Part shown: positions 11,242 through 25,500 of the stretch, in pieces | Layout of the letters: every line of letters starts with the position of its first letter | Numbering within the stretch: position 1 is the stretch's first letter | Assembly (NCBI RefSeq): GCF_008831285.2 | Contig: NC_045146.1 | Coordinates: 17,973,149-18,037,148 of the forward strand | Source of the DNA: Nymphaea colorata | Taxonomy: Eukaryota; Streptophyta; Magnoliopsida; Nymphaeales; Nymphaeaceae | Length of the DNA stretch: 64,000 nucleotides | Direction of reading: 5' to 3' | Notes under the pieces: generated by a model | What the model was told of the DNA's origin: nothing | Databases searched by the model: none | What the model saw: only the letters and a program-made list of their open reading frames with translations | Program-made: the position numbers and the translations under genes

Positions 11242-14200
11242 TTATTGAAGAACTTGTAAAAAGGTGCTGAACAAATCGTTGGAGAGGAGCCGGAAAGCCT
11301 CTTGGGATGGATGTACAGAATCCCAAAAGATGTATGATGATGGATCCGTGCAGGTATCACAGAGTGGGTTGCAGAGAGGGCCTGTCTCAAGCAAACCTGT
11401 TCCGCAGCAGCCCTTTTTTGTCTCCCGGAAACCTGAAATTGCAAAAATCATGATCCATTAAGAAAAAGGTTGCGACTAAAAGAAGTTCGACGCAGTTTTG
11501 ATATATGTGGACCTCAAAATCATATCTTAAACATGGGAAAATCAATTCTGATAACTAATTGTGAAGATAATCTAGACTTCTTTTCCTGTTTCTTCATTGA
11601 TTATAGAGTATTCGATAAGCAGATAATCCAAAACAGAAGAAAAATAAAATTGACAAATTCTAGCTTCCTTCCTAGACATTTAGACTTTTAATTGATTAGG
11701 TACAGTGAATACAAATGAGAGCAGATTGGGTGTAGGGCGCGTTGGATAGCTTTCTCATCCAATGTTGTCCATCTCTCTCTCTGATGAAAGGCTGTTGAAA
11801 CCACTTCAAGCTTCAAGGGCAGTGCTCTAACAGTTCATAAGCAATGCAATAGAATTTTTCAATGCTTTCTTGTGCTATGTTCTCTTAAATATAGTGGGAT
11901 AAATGGATTTGTAGGTATACTAATATATAAAAAGTCAAATTTTTAATAGGCTCATTATGATTTCAACAGACAAGCTCCAACGACCAATACTGAATACCTT
12001 TCTCAGAGATTTGGTTGGGTGTAATATAAATGCCAAAAGCAAACTAATTTCTCTTAGTCCACTTTACAATTCTGATGGCTTCAGCTACAAAACGTTAAAG
12101 TTGAATGAGCTTAATGAGATAAGTAGGCTTAGTCTTTTACCACATGCACCAAAGTCCACGCATATATATGTCCTATCAGGTTTCTTAATGCACTGAAGCC
12201 GGTAGTTGGTGTTTTACAGTAACATCCTACAACCTTCTGTCACGGTGACATGATCTCTGTTCCGTTTCCCAAGGCAGAAGACTCTTTCATGAACCATAGA
12301 TAGTTTTAGTGCATCAGAAACTAGAGTAATAAATGAGTAATGACAAATATGCATCCACTAGCCCCAAGTCATGTTCCAGAAAACTGATAACAGTAGTCAA
12401 AAGAAAAAACACCAATTATCAGGATACAAAATGTTCACGAGAAAAAGAAGCAAAGGAACCAACATAAAAAAATAATCAGAAACAGAAAGCGAGATATGTT
12501 TGTAAAACAATTATATAAGCAAAAGGAACATGGTTAAATAGAAGCAAGTAAGATTTAAATAACTTATAAACAGGAAAAAAAAGAAGAAGATAGAAATCAA
12601 TTGTACTTGCAGTAATGATCCCATCCACACTAGTTGTGTAAAGAGCACAATTGTGTTAACAAAAGTGAAAATTAAGGTAAAAGAATGAAATAAAATCAAG
12701 CATTTGAGTAATCTCGTTTTTAAGTTAACGTTAGACACTCTACATAATATACAATGCGTTAAATAATATCTGAATATATACATATGGCTGATGAATGGAA
12801 CATTATGTTGATCTTAAAGCGGAAAGTGAGCAAATGTAATTAAAAGGGTAGCTTACCATATTTTTCAGGATACGTAAGCAATTCAACAAACGGGTTGTAG
12901 GTGTCTCCGTAAGCAACCTTGGCGCCATCGAGACCTTCGGCGGTCCACCTTCCCAACTGCGCCTGCAACTTTGTGTTGTATTGAGCGGAGACAAAGTTAA
13001 GGGCTTCGACGCATGAGCGGGACTCGTCGTCTGCGTTGCGCGTAGTGATCTCTGTGGGCAGGCAACCCAACGGCGACAAACCATTGACCACCATTCTTCG
13101 GAACCCATGGTCGTACAGCCTCTGCAAACAGCAATCAATCGCCTGATCATCTCTCATGTCGTATGTGAGAGAAAGAGAAACAGAGGTAGAGATTGAATGC
13201 TGTGCCACAAATTCGGCCGAATTCAAGAATCAACAGCAAGTTCTTTTTACTGCATTTGAAGGATCAAGGACACCCAATTTTTTCTTTTCTTGGCTCGATT
13301 TGGTGGTATGGTGAGATTGAACATAGTTTATATTCATTTGTACACGGCTTCGTTTAATTATGTTCGTTTTCAGCTCACTAGAGAGTGAGTAAGAAATAGC
13401 TCCTAATAGAACCCTGCCCACCACTTTGAAACAGAATCATCATGTTGCAACTTCGATAAAAATTTCAAAGATAACAAGAGTTAAAAGCGACTGTTTGATT
13501 ACCCCTGGTTCTTTTCCCACCATTTCCTATCCATCTGTTGTAAGAAAGCGATCAAACAGCTGCCATTTTAAATGGTTCACATGGGAAGCTACAAAATGTC
13601 GCATGCTTTAATTCTTACCTATCGAAAATTCGATTGGAATTATTCAAATTTTGATTCTAACTCTCCGACTTGATTATTCGACATCTCAGGTACCCCCAGC
13701 ACCATGAAAAGGCTATGCAACTGTTCAAAACTGAACCAAAAGAAATCTCGTGGCTTTCCTTGTTCCGTAACCATCAGACAAAGCTCTCCATGCCCTCGCA
13801 ACCAAAAAATTAAAGGCGAGAGAGGGAAAGGGATCACCTACCTCTTCGGCGGCGACCATTAAATACATCAGCTCTCTCCACCCGTCTCTCATAATTAACC
13901 ACCTAAATTTGATTTCCCCTGATTAACTCCCCCCTCCGCCATTCAATTTTGCAGCTCCTTTGGACGTTCATAAGAAACCCCAGAACTGGTGAGATGATTC
14001 CAGCAATTAAGCAGCTAGCTCTCTTTCTTAAGTTCACAACAGAAAGGTGAAAATCTGTTCACATTGTAGCAAGTCCCAGATCAATATTTTTCAAGAGTCC
14101 AACTTGGGTGCATCCAATCTTGAATTTCATTCAATCACACGGCTGCCTGATGCAACACAATGCATCAACTCAATGCACCACTACGCTAGAATAGAATACA

Positions 14201-14315
14201 TACTACATGCAAACTCGTCTCATGCATATACCATTAGGTAAACCAGATTGACATTGTACAGTACATCTAATCACCTCAATATATGAATGCCTACACATAG
14301 GTATGGGGTTTTATC

Positions 14316-14371
<56 letters not shown>

Positions 14372-16999
14372 CGCTTTCTAGGAAAACCAGTGCCAGAACC
14401 GCACATAAGCCTTGCCGGCCTATTATAACTTCCAAAAATTCTTTCACAAATGCATAAACATATAGGTTCCCAGAATGCATAGTATGTTCCGCCCAGAACA
14501 TGCAAAGCTATATTAGGATACCTCAGTCATTTTTAGAAGTACTGTAACCTTAATGTTCCTTCTACTGTCCTAAATTAACTCGGGCCTTCTGGTTCTGGCC
14601 CCAAAGTTGGGCATCGGGCTGACCCATAAGTTACTTCCACCTAATAACTTATTTATAATATTATTTTATTTAAAATATATATACATTTTATTATTTTCAT
14701 ATATTTTATTACATTATATTTTTTATATCTAGTTTATTATAATGAGGTCAGGCTGGGCTGAGCCCGGGCCAAGGTTGCAAGCAGTAGGGCTGGGTTCGAG
14801 CTAAAGCTCGAGCTCGAGCCCAACCCAACTAAAACTTCTTATCCGACCAGGCCGAGCCCATGCCCCGCCCTGCTGTAATCATCAATGCCCCATGCCCCAG
14901 CTTCGACGCCCATTACATTTGTTCCAACACCATTGAAATCATCAATGCCTTTCTCATATTTAACCATACCAAACTTTGGTGGCCACGATAATGGCTCTTC
15001 ATAGCGTCGCCATAAAGTTACTAGCTGCCTCTCACACCGTACAACTGCTAGCATCGTCTCCTTTCTGAACCTACCTGCTTCTCTTTCACTGTAAAAGCTG
15101 TAGAAAAAACCCCAGCATTTCCATCGGATCGGAGGCAGTTACTACGTATGTCCTCTGCGTATGCATCTTCGCAGTGAACTGCCGGGACGATGGCCATCAA
15201 TGTCTCTCCATCTCTAATGGAGATGGACTTGCAGAGGGGCCATGGCTAAGGGGAGTAATGACTGGTGGAGATCAGAGCTCGAATGGCACCTGTCATCTTC
15301 TTAATGGACACCACGTACCTTACGTCTGTAAGAGATCAAACACTGTATCCTTGATATTAATGAGCAACTACATGGGGCAAGAGAGCAACAAAAGGATCAC
15401 AGAAGCGTCTTTTTCCATTGAATGGTCAAATCTACGGCCATGGTGTTGCCTTCTGAGTTCTGACAGTGAAAATTTTGAAGAAATTGAGCACCACTTTCAC
15501 ACTGGAATTTGATGGTAGAGGAGACTATGAAAAGTGTATCAAGTAGAACACAGGCTGAACCAAGTGGAACAGTACTGCCACTGTAGTTCGAGCTTTTGGG
15601 AGCAGGAGTTTGAAAGTGGAGCAAGTAAATTTCACCGACTTCTGAGATATCAAAAAGTGGTATCGACGATCTACCACCATTTCGTATTGTTATCAATACG
15701 GCTTCTATATCGGCGCATATATTGAAAACAGAGCGTATTAATACGGGCAATAATATATGTTGTCCAATATACGGTATTGAGGAGCAAATGGATGCGAATG
15801 TGACACCAGCTTATACTACATTGCCCTTGATACAGGAAATACTAAGTATTTTTCAATTCTTGTTTATATGGGGTTGTCCTAGTGAAGTACTAGTAGTCGG
15901 TATATATTTATCAGCCAAGCTTCACAGGCGTACCACCTGGAGTGGATGGGGTTGTACAACGAGCCGAGTCAACTCGGGCTCGACTCCAACTCACTCTAAA
16001 AAACTTGGCTCGTGCTCGACTCGTTTATAAACAAGTCAAGTCGAGCTTACAAATATACTCGAAACGATAAACAAGTCGAGTTCGAGTTTCAGGAACTCGA
16101 GTCTTTTATACTCTACTCGACTTGCACCGGTAATCTATATAATATTGCCAAAACCGGTTCACCGAATCACCGATTTTTAATTTTTAACCTAAAAACATAT
16201 TTTCACAAGTTACATGAGTTAAGCAGTTAATGCTTACATGAGTTAAATGGTAATTTGAGTTAATGCTTACACGAGTTAACATTAAACAAGTTAAATGAGG
16301 TAAACGAGTTGAGTTTGAGCTCGATTTTGTATAGTCAAGTAGAATTTGAGGTTGCTGTAAGAAGCTCCTGCTCCAGCAAGCAAGTGTTTAAACTGGCTCA
16401 GACTGAACTGGCTCAGAATGGTGTTGGGGTATGAGAACGTTTCAGTACCTGGATCGTCTGGCGCAGCAGTTCCAGCACAAAGTCCTGGTATTCCTCCACG
16501 TTGAATTTTTGCCTCCTCACGGGCAGGACGAAGTAGTTCAGGATGAAGTCGTTGCCGCCGCAAGCTATGAGGATCAACGAGTTGCTGATGAGCGCCGCAG
16601 TTCCTTCCCTCCCCAAGATCTTCTCCACTCTGTAGATGTATTCCTTCATGTAGTCGAGTTGCTCGCATACTGGTATCACGCCCTGCGCCAGGAAACAGTA
16701 AAGGCAACACCCAATTAGTGAAACTGTTTACCATCGATGCTTGCGCAGAAGGATCACAAGGCTCATGAGATTCCACAGAGAACAATAGCATCATTTATGG
16801 GCCCCCAGCAGTATGATCACCACATGGTCCACAATTAAGCAACTTCCAGTTTGACGCTCTAGCAGCCATGAGGATTCCTTTTTGAAAATTGGGAACAGAG
16901 GGGGGAAAGAACTGCGACCACTTGAAGAGTAGGTGCATCTTCAACCACTCTTTTATTGCTCCAGTTTTATGAGAATTTGTGTGTGTGCCTGTGTGTGTA

Positions 17000-17055
<56 letters not shown>

Positions 17056-18068
17056 TTTCTCTGGACATGTAAATTCCCTTTCCTACAACTGAGGAAAACT
17101 ATCATGTTTTTCAGATGGCAGTTCAGAGGATGCATGTTAATTCAGCCAGGAGATTGAATCAACCATTTGGGAAATTTTCTGAATTTGCAGTGTTTACTGT
17201 AAGAATTCAGTTAATGTTTAGGGCAGGCAGCAAATCTGTGCCAAACTCGTGTACAGAGGTTCCAAACATGGTTTCTTTTGTGAATAATTTATATGAAAAG
17301 CATTTGATACGGAACACCCATGTTCATGTTTTTGGGAAGGACTGGTTTGGCTTTCCCGACTAAATGAGACACATTCAAATGTCGACAATGCAAAAAACTT
17401 GAAAAATATTTGCAGTGGTAAAAAATTGGAAGCGTGTGATCTCTTTTCACCTTCACGTTTCATCATTTCCACATTCAAGAAATTCAAACGCCATCAAGAG
17501 AGATAGGAAGAGACATACACTGATTTTTGCTGTCAATGGATCAAAACCGGAGCCAGCTGAGGCAAAATTCACTCCAGTTAGTAGCTCCTCGTCGCCAAGG
17601 GTGTAATCCAAGTAAGGAGGAATAGTTTCTTTAAGCCCCAAGTATGAAACTGTAATCATTCAAGAAAGTCTTAACAGGGTGAGAAAAAAACAGGGGAACT
17701 GACACTAGTGATTACAGAAGCTGAAAAATATTTCTGTCCACAACTTTTGTTCCCATATATAAAACGAACAGATGAGGAATGAGATCAAGGAACAAACTGA
17801 GATAATCAGCACCAACTTTTCCGTTGGTGAACCTTCCACTGGGAACTCCACCCATGAAATCCCTCCCATACGGCGGCCAGTTGCTCCTGAACGGAGTTGG
17901 AATGAAGTTGTTGTTGCCGGTGTCGGCGCTTGAGTCGCCCAATACGAAGAAGGCAGAGACATTATACAGATTCTGCTGAGACTCTGATAATGGTAGACCA
18001 TGAATCATTAGCAGCAGCAACAGCAGCAGGAACGGGAGATGCTTATGGATGGTTCTAGGCCTCCCCAT
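11242..18068 (-). CDS. GDSL esterase/lipase, 5 exons (array member 2)
   Basis: Exons on the minus strand are 17798-18068, 17519-17649, 16449-16682, 12857-13121 and 11242-11432; the frame closes at 363 residues, the usual family length. A signal peptide is clear (poly-Leu core at residues 13-20), so the enzyme should be secreted. Block I is VLGDSSADTGNNN with Ser46, block II FASAGSGFDPLTA, block III ACGGNDF with Asn178, the KKGCCGTGLLE motif lies near 306, and block V is WDSVHP with Asp338 and His341. The catalytic Ser-Asp-His set and the oxyanion Asn are intact. The exon 2 donor is the GTATGT at 17518, not the nearer GTGTATG, because only this keeps frame with exon 3. Intron 3 is 3.3 kb and holds a dispersed repeat, a (TA)n tract and TCGAG-rich repeats. 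Probable ester hydrolase of the EXL/APG group; substrate unknown. Confidence 0.93.
14318..14367. repeat. (TA)n microsatellite
   Basis: About 24 TA units in intron 3 of the second GDSL gene. Confidence 0.95.
14580..14880. repeat. Dispersed CCCGA/AT-core repeat, copy 2 (inverted)
   Basis: GC-rich words (CTCGGGCC, GGGCATCGGGCTGACCC, GGGCTGAGCCCGGGCC) flank a 100-base AT-rich core. The arrangement resembles 7610-7905 and 30055-30240 in the opposite orientation, but more diverged. It lies in intron 3 of the second GDSL gene. Confidence 0.4.
15950..16335. repeat. TCGAG/GAGTTAA-rich degenerate repeat
   Basis: Many imperfect repeats of CTCGACTCG, AAGTCGAG and GAGTTAA words, without a fixed period. 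The right part has repeats of the form TTACATGAGTTAA (16208-16280). It is non-coding, within intron 3 of the second GDSL gene, and resembles the block at 28765-29265. Confidence 0.65.
16979..17051. repeat. Compound (GT)n(GA)n microsatellite
   Basis: An interrupted GT tract passes directly into about 17 GA units. It lies in intron 2 of the second GDSL gene. Confidence 0.95.
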
Positions 18069-18131
18069 CTCTGTGGTGTAGTAGTACTACTGCCTTTGAT
18101 GCGGACAAAACTTTGCATCTGCACCCTTTGT

Positions 18132-18140
18132 CATATATAG
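18132..18140 (-). promoter_or_regulatory. TATA box of GDSL gene 2
   Basis: The minus strand reads CTATATATG, about 65 bases upstream of the ATG at 18068. Spacing and motif fit a core promoter with a leader of roughly 35 bases. Confidence 0.5.
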
Positions 18141-20090
18141 AGGCGCAACAGATGGACGCAGTATGTTCCAACTGTGTAGTTGTAACTCCCTTTCTCTCCC
18201 TCATTTATGAACTTGCTTGGAGGGCCTTTTTTCAGCTGCCATTTGCTTAGAATCGTCTCGATCTGTTCAATGCCAACTGCACCAATGTTATTGGCGTGGA
18301 CGCTAAGAGCAGTCGCTTTCACCTTGGCATACTCCTACTTTTACTCTGCTGCTTGGTTTCTTAAGATTGCGATCCATCATTTTAAGGCCATGGATTCAGG
18401 TGATATTTTCTTATGAAGCAGTTCTGGTTGTAGGATACTTCAATAGCTTATGAGAAATTAGGAAGATCTCCAAGGGACCGAAACTCTTAAGGTTCGAAAC
18501 CTGCATGACATGCAATAACACATATACCATTTGACGCTTACTGAAATGAAACTAATGGCCAACTTTCACCAACCCACCAATTTAACCATCCATACTATTT
18601 TATAATGGCTAACTTATAAAGAATTCGGGAACTTTGCTCTGGATATATGGGCGCGTTGAATGCAGAAATCTATGGAGTACCGTAAAATGCTTCCACATAT
18701 AAATTTCACCGTAGGGGACCAACTTTTTTACTGTGGTAAACGTACTCATGTAAGAACCTTACTAACTTCTCCGGCCATTCAATATATAGTTGGGCAATCA
18801 CTGTCCAGTCAAGTTTAGTACATAAGATTTCAAATCCTCCAAAACTTTTAAAACGACATTTTGAAGTTTTGTTCTTTTCTTGAGTTAGGCAGGCTCTTAC
18901 CATGTTACACTTAGACACTTTAACTTCTCGGAATGTGCACCCATTAGTGGATGCTGGTCAAGCATGGACTTCCTATAAGTAAGTTACTGTCACGGGCTGA
19001 CAACTGCGGCACATCAAGAACCTATTTGCCGTCAGCCATGACACAAGGGAACAGTTACAATATTATTATTTAAGTTAGTGATGTCAATATATCTGATTCG
19101 AATTTGATAGCCGAGCGAACCATTCTAAAAAAAACAGACATAAAAAAGTTAGTTTCAGTTAAGAAATCGGATCGGATCCGGATTGCATTCAGATCTAGAA
19201 GTACATAAATATCCAATTGAATTCAGATTTGATTTAATTTCAAATAAATATTCTATACCCAACGCCCTTACGTCTCAAAAATCAGTTGCATTTAATTTAG
19301 AATTCGAATGCATATGTGAATCTAAAAGTTAGATTCCGATCGGATTTGGGTTGTGGACAGATTTTGGCTTTGGATATATCTTCACGTGTGTTCAAATCTG
19401 AATTTGAATATGAACATGTGAACATGTAAACAAGGGAATATGGTTAAGAACACATTTCACTCGAATCTGATTTGTTGACATCTCTAGTTTAAGGAGTCAA
19501 ACAGGATGGAAATATGCGGCATTTGGTTCTCTCTTGAAACAAATATAGTTCCAGTCTAGAAAGATTACAGCTCCCAACTCTCAGCGTGGATGTTGGTGCA
19601 TTAGATTAATTCGCACGATTAATATTGCAAACAAACTGTTAGTCTTTATGAATCTATCCCAAATATTAGAGCAGATTCACAAAATCTAACACAATACAAT
19701 GTTTCATAAATATATTTCAATTTTTGAGCCAAATTCATGAAACAGTAACATTTGATTGCTGTTGCCAACCACTTCTTATTACTTTGATATAAATAAAAAT
19801 AGGGCGATAAATAATTAAATACTGCCCCAGCATGCAACTTTACATCCAAATCCAAGTCTGAACCTGAATTAAGATCAATTCGATCTGGTTCCATATAAAA
19901 GTCAGACCCGGCTTGGAGTTTCAAAATGAGGTCCTCAAAGCCGAAGGTAACGCCAATAAGCAAATTTTGATGAAATGGACTTGGTAATTCCTAGAGCCAA
20001 CCTAGTTCAGCACGTTTTACCCAAAAACTGAATTAGGATACACTATTGAAGTTCAGAATATATAGTACCATTTACTACTCTCCTCGTTTT

Positions 20091-20115
20091 ATATTATATT
20101 ATATTATATTATATT
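20091..20115. repeat. (ATATT)5 microsatellite
   Basis: Five consecutive ATATT pentamers. Confidence 0.9.
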
Positions 20116-22077
20116 TATGGATTTACTTATTATTTGAGGTTACAATGCACCAGGACCATATTGCAATTCAGAGAGGGGGACTTGTCTAATTTAGTGGCCA
20201 CACTCATTAATTGCCCATTGGACGGCCAGAAATAAGGGGGATATATTACAGGCTAGATCAAGTTAAGATTAAATTCTATTGAATGTTTGCAAAAAAATTG
20301 AAGTGAATTTAAGAAAATTTATTATCAATATAATCATTAAACCATTAAAAAGATCTTTCATTTTCAGCCATTTAAATTCTGGCGGTGATATTTAGGTAGC
20401 GAAGATGAAAGAAAACGATGTTATCTAACAGCTTAGATGGCCTCCATTGAAAGCGTGCAATAATAGTATAACACGTTGAACGGTCCATTGCACCATTAAT
20501 CATATTGCATCAATCATGTCCATATATCATAATAGCTACTAAATCTGATGAGTCGTTGTGGCTTTTAAGATTTTGAAGATTAGATAAGATTTTTACCATA
20601 GCTTAATAGTTTTTACTATTATATTTTGGTTAAAGTACTGTGACGCATCGCAAACCATGAACTTCTTTGTAATCGTATGGGTGCTCTAGAAAGTTTCAAT
20701 TGAAAGGGTAATTTAAACCATTTTTAACTTAATTGTAATTCCACAATTATATCTAATATTCTCTTTTTTTCTCTCTCTACCCTTGGCATAGACTATTTTT
20801 TGGCGTAAAAAGTCTGCGCACAATTAACTGGGAATATATATATATATACACCAGTTTTGTATTGGATGTCTTAGTTACTAGGGGTCAATCCTAATTAGCT
20901 TATTAATCCTTTAAAAAGATGTATATATACTTGACTATGTTTAACAAAGCATAATAGAACATTTAAACTTAGTAAAGACTGCAGTATGTTTTGCAAGATC
21001 TTTTAAATGAATAAAACAATCGAGTACGTCGTTTAAATGAATAAAAATTGAGAACCCAATTTCAGAAGGCATACGAGAAAACTTATCAGGTTTTTTTTAT
21101 CATGGAAGTTACGGAAGAATGGTTAAAAGTTTTAGCGGAAGTGAATGAAATACATTTAATGCTATAGCATAAATTCATACTCATTCATTTGATAGTATAC
21201 TATGATGTTTCATGGCTCCTGCAATAACGAAGGTGCAGATGTTTCCCCGCGGATCTCAGATCTGGAATCCCTGTCTTCTGGGACCCATGTACTGTTTTAA
21301 ACAAACAGTGGATCTAAGTTGTTCATGTATCAACACAGTGGCAGTTCGATCTTAATTGTAGCGTGTGCTGCTCTAGTGAATGAATACTAAACTGGAGGAT
21401 GAGCTGTCCCCAAAATTATATGCTTAAAGAAAAAGCTAGCATGCATAAAAATTTAACACAAAAATCATTTTTATATATGAAGTTTAAGATTAATTGTCTT
21501 AATTATTGCTGTAAAGGCAATCCCCAAGAGGGTTGGCGCAACCGGACCATCCTGAGACACTGAAGGCAGCATTCAACTCTGAGAGATGGAAGGAAAGAGG
21601 GTGTTGGCTTCATTGCAGCGGAACGGCACCCTTGATCAGCTCTTCATCTGCGTAACCCTAGATCAAAGAATCACTGGGCATATATAGTGCCGCCTCATAG
21701 GTTTTTCTGTAGTCCAGTGGACGGTTATGGCGAGTAAAAGGTTGGCGGAGATAATCAAGCTTGTTACTGCCAGTGGGCCCCCTCGGAGTTACGAGATAAA
21801 ATGGATAGGGCTCTTGGCCACTGTCCAACAGAGGGGTGCTTGGGCTTTCACTCGGATGTTCAAACACTGATTTTTCAACATCCTATTGTGTTTGAATGTT
21901 GAAGAAAAAGGTGTACGAAGATGAAGGAATAGTCAAATGGACTGTAGCCAGAATTATTTAGGGTTGCATTTAATAGCCTCAGATCTTAGATCTAGGCTAC
22001 ATAAAAAAAAAAGTGTGTTTTTGAAAGATCTTCAGTTTAAACAAACTAAGGATCTCAGTAGTATGTTAAAAACATTA

Positions 22078-22113
22078 GATTTAAGGTCGGTGAGGGAGGC
22101 CTGACCTTAAATC
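22078..22113. repeat. Perfect inverted repeat (hairpin)
   Basis: Arms GATTTAAGGTC (22078-22088) and GACCTTAAATC (22103-22113) are exact reverse complements around a 14-base G-rich loop. The surroundings are rich in AGATCT-type words. It is probably the core of a decayed inverted-repeat element; a function is not shown. Confidence 0.7.
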
Positions 22114-22579
22114 AAATGATATAAGATTTTAAGATCTCAGATCATCACAGATCTTAGATCCACGATCAAACAAACACAACCAAATAGAGAATTAATTAAG
22201 AAACTGAACAGATAAATGAACATATTGCATTTTAGTTCCAAACACAAGCAAAAGTATTACTTCATTGATCATTTCACACATTTGGCCCCAAAGCATATTA
22301 CAGAATTATATATGCAAAATATATTGCGTATTGATGGCAGCCATATGCTCTCTTATATTAGCTATTACTTGGCAAACGGACTATATCAGCGTTCCAACTT
22401 TACTATATAATTTCTAGGTTAAACATCAGTATCGGATAATTGTTAATTTCAGAGCATACGTTAAAAAAAAAAAAAGATTTGGAGTAATATATCAGAGTAA
22501 TAGTTGATATGGAGATAATAAAGAAATTTTTTTTTTTGGCTCTGCTTTTCATGGATGAAAATAAATGATATATTTACCA

Positions 22580-25500
22580 TTAAGTTAATTCACTCATAAT
22601 GTCTGGAATGACAGTGTTAAAAAGAATATTGTAGGTCTTTTGTGTGGGGTGGATGGCGTCCCAAAATAAATATGATGATCTATCAGGGCAAATAGGAGTA
22701 TAAGGATTACATGAATATCCCATTTCGATCAAACCTGTGCCGCAGCAACCTCTCTTTACCTCCTCAAAACCTGAAAATATAATCAAGGACATACTCAAAC
22801 ATAATGTTCTTTGAATAAATTCTTACAATCAAACATCATAAAAAAAAAAAAGAAAATTATAAGCATGTGTAATGTTTGTGGTCAAAACGGCAGGAAAGGA
22901 GCTCTCTGAATCACATTATGTAGGTGCATTAAATGGGGCCTTTAAAGATCCAAGTTTCAGTACTCTGAAATTTTGAAATTCCGGCAATCTTAAAATCTGA
23001 TCTTTATGTCCATACTAAGTTGAACCTGGTTTCACATTGATTAAGCGCATCTACAATGTTCAAAATAAAAAATAATAATAAAAAATTAAGAATATTTAAA
23101 TTGTAAAAAAAAAAGTTACGTCAAGACACTGCATGCATCACACTTAAACTTGATAAATGAGTACGTGTCATCAAAGTTGGGACTCTAAATTAAGTCGTGT
23201 TTGAATGCCTGGAATATCAGACCCATGGATTTCAAAGCAACCCCGGATCCTTTGTTTGAAAGATGCATGTATTACAAAAGGGATCTACAATCTATGCATC
23301 TCAATTCATGGATTTGAAATCAAATCCCTTCCCTGTTGCTCTGACTGATATCTATTGATCTAGAAGAAAAAGGAAATCACAAATCCAAGATTCAGAAATC
23401 TAGACTTGGACAAAACCAACACTATTGATTTAAGGTGGTGCTCATAACTTCTCCGATTTGTGACCCAAGGCAATCAAATGTGGGCCAGATTTGAATGCTC
23501 AAGGCAGGGGAGAAGGAAGGCTTGGGGCATGCATGGTGTGGGCAATTGCCTGCCTAGAACTCCCAAAAGCAACAAGTTAAAATTGCACTAGAAACATATT
23601 TCAATGTTTGTCATTGTGAAGGCAAGATCAAGAAGTGTGACACTTTAGTTAATGGATGGCAAGTAGAGAAGCACTAGTTGATGGGTACACGATCGGTCCA
23701 CCACCCATATCTTAAGGGCAACCCTATACCCCGAGGCTAGAGGGAAAGGATTTTTTGAGCTTTGGCCCTTCTTCAGGCGGCTTCTGCTCACCCGAAAACA
23801 ATGTTAGGCAAAAAAAAGTTAGAGTTTTCTCATGGTATGCCTGTACATTCATGCATTAAGTCACAAACTCACCATATTTGTCAGGATTCTGCATCATGTC
23901 CAGCATGGGGTAATAAGTGTCAGCGTATGCAAGCTTTGCACCACTAAATCCACTTTGTTTGATCGTTCTCAGTGCATTTTCAAGCTTGAGATTGTAGCTT
24001 GTTGCGACGGCATTCAAACTCTCAATGCAGTTCCTAACAAATGCATCTGCAGGATCTATGGTCATCTCCACTGGCAAGCAACCCAGAGGTGAAATGCCTG
24101 CAACTATAAACCTTCGAGCTCCAAGTCTATACAGCCCCTAAATACATGAAACAAACATTAGGAGGTGAAATGCCTGCAACTATAAACCTTCGAGCTCCAA
24201 GCCTATACAGGCCCTAAAATTGCATTGGATACATGAAACAAACATTAGATACATGCGAACGAAATATTAAATTATACATGTTTCAGACTGAAAATTAACT
24301 TGAAGCCCTAGTTTGCCAAATGTTGGTAGGGTTAGTATGTGGCAACAAAGGCGGCTGATTCATATAAAAGTTCACTTTGTCTTCCCTTCATTGTATTCAA
24401 CATAAATATTGAAGACTTTATATCACAATAATTTTTTGCAATTTTGCAAACGAGCTTGGTGCTTAAACTTGTTCTTATTAAGTCAAACATATGCAAGTTT
24501 TTTGTACGGATCAATTCATTTTTGGGTAAGCAAGAGGAGTATTTCATCCTATCAATGAGAGCCGAAGCTTTTGCCCAACCCTATGTTCCAAGTGTCTCGA
24601 GGTGTTGCCCCTATCATACATTAACTTGCCTGTCGGCATCCCCCTCTCCCTTTTACAGCACAAAGACTTGACACCCTGGAGATTTAGAACAGGAATTGGT
24701 TGTCTAACTCTCTCTAGGACAATTTGATCAACTCATTTACCAATGAAATGATCAACTCATTTACCAATGAAATGCCCAAGGGATTTGCAATTCCACACGT
24801 ACTATTTAAGTAAGGAAATCATGTGAATTTACCTCAAGGATGCCCAGAAGTTGATCAATTAGGAAGTTCTGATACTGATCCACCGTAAACGTAAATCGCC
24901 GGAGAGGAAGGTTGTAGTAGTTAACAAGAAAATCGTTGGTCCCTGCACTTATGAGGAAGACTGCATTCTGCATCACGTCGGCTGCCATTGCCGGCCCAAC
25001 CGTGGTTTCTACTCGGCCAAATAATTGCCTCATGAGTTGGAGTTGCTGAGGCACCGATATTACGTTCTGATAAACCAAAACCAAATCTTCTGATCAATAT
25101 TTGTTTAAATGCTCATCAATTAACCAGTTTTGTTCATTGGAAAAAAAAAAAAGAATTCACAGTTTTAAAAGCTAATATGTTGGTGTTTTTTAGAAAAAAT
25201 ACACATGCTCACGGTCTTCATGGACCATATAAAAAACACAATCAATTTTGGATAATTTCTTTCATTTAACAGCTTGTTTTCATGTAACTAAATAAATATT
25301 TAGACAAAAGAAATCAAAACTTAAGTTTGTTTACAGAACTGCTTCTGTAAAAAGTGAGAGCGAGACAGAGAAAGGGCTCATGAAATTTCGAGAAAGATTT
25401 TATTATGCTCTGTCCTAACCCGTGCCTTGCGCACACATAAATAGAGATATGCTGCCAGTTTGTAGCTTCACTAGGGTCCTGACCGGTTCTGGCTGTAAAG

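Larger units (their letters stand above)
18141..22579. other. Spacer between GDSL genes 2 and 3
   Basis: No gene recognised in about 4.4 kb. It holds a short ATATT array (20091-20115), a perfect 11-base inverted repeat at 22078-22113 and AGATCT/GGATCT-rich stretches near 21240-21310 and 21980-22170 that look like decayed transposon ends. The 70-codon minus-strand frame at 21658-21867 has no recognisable motif. Confidence 0.55.

Noticed and set aside
17519-17521. Exon 2 donor GTGTATG at 17520 in the second GDSL gene
   Set aside because: It gives exon length 129 and breaks frame with exon 3; the GTATGT two bases on gives the conserved 131.
21658-21867. 70-residue minus-strand open frame
   Set aside because: No recognisable motif or gene structure around it.
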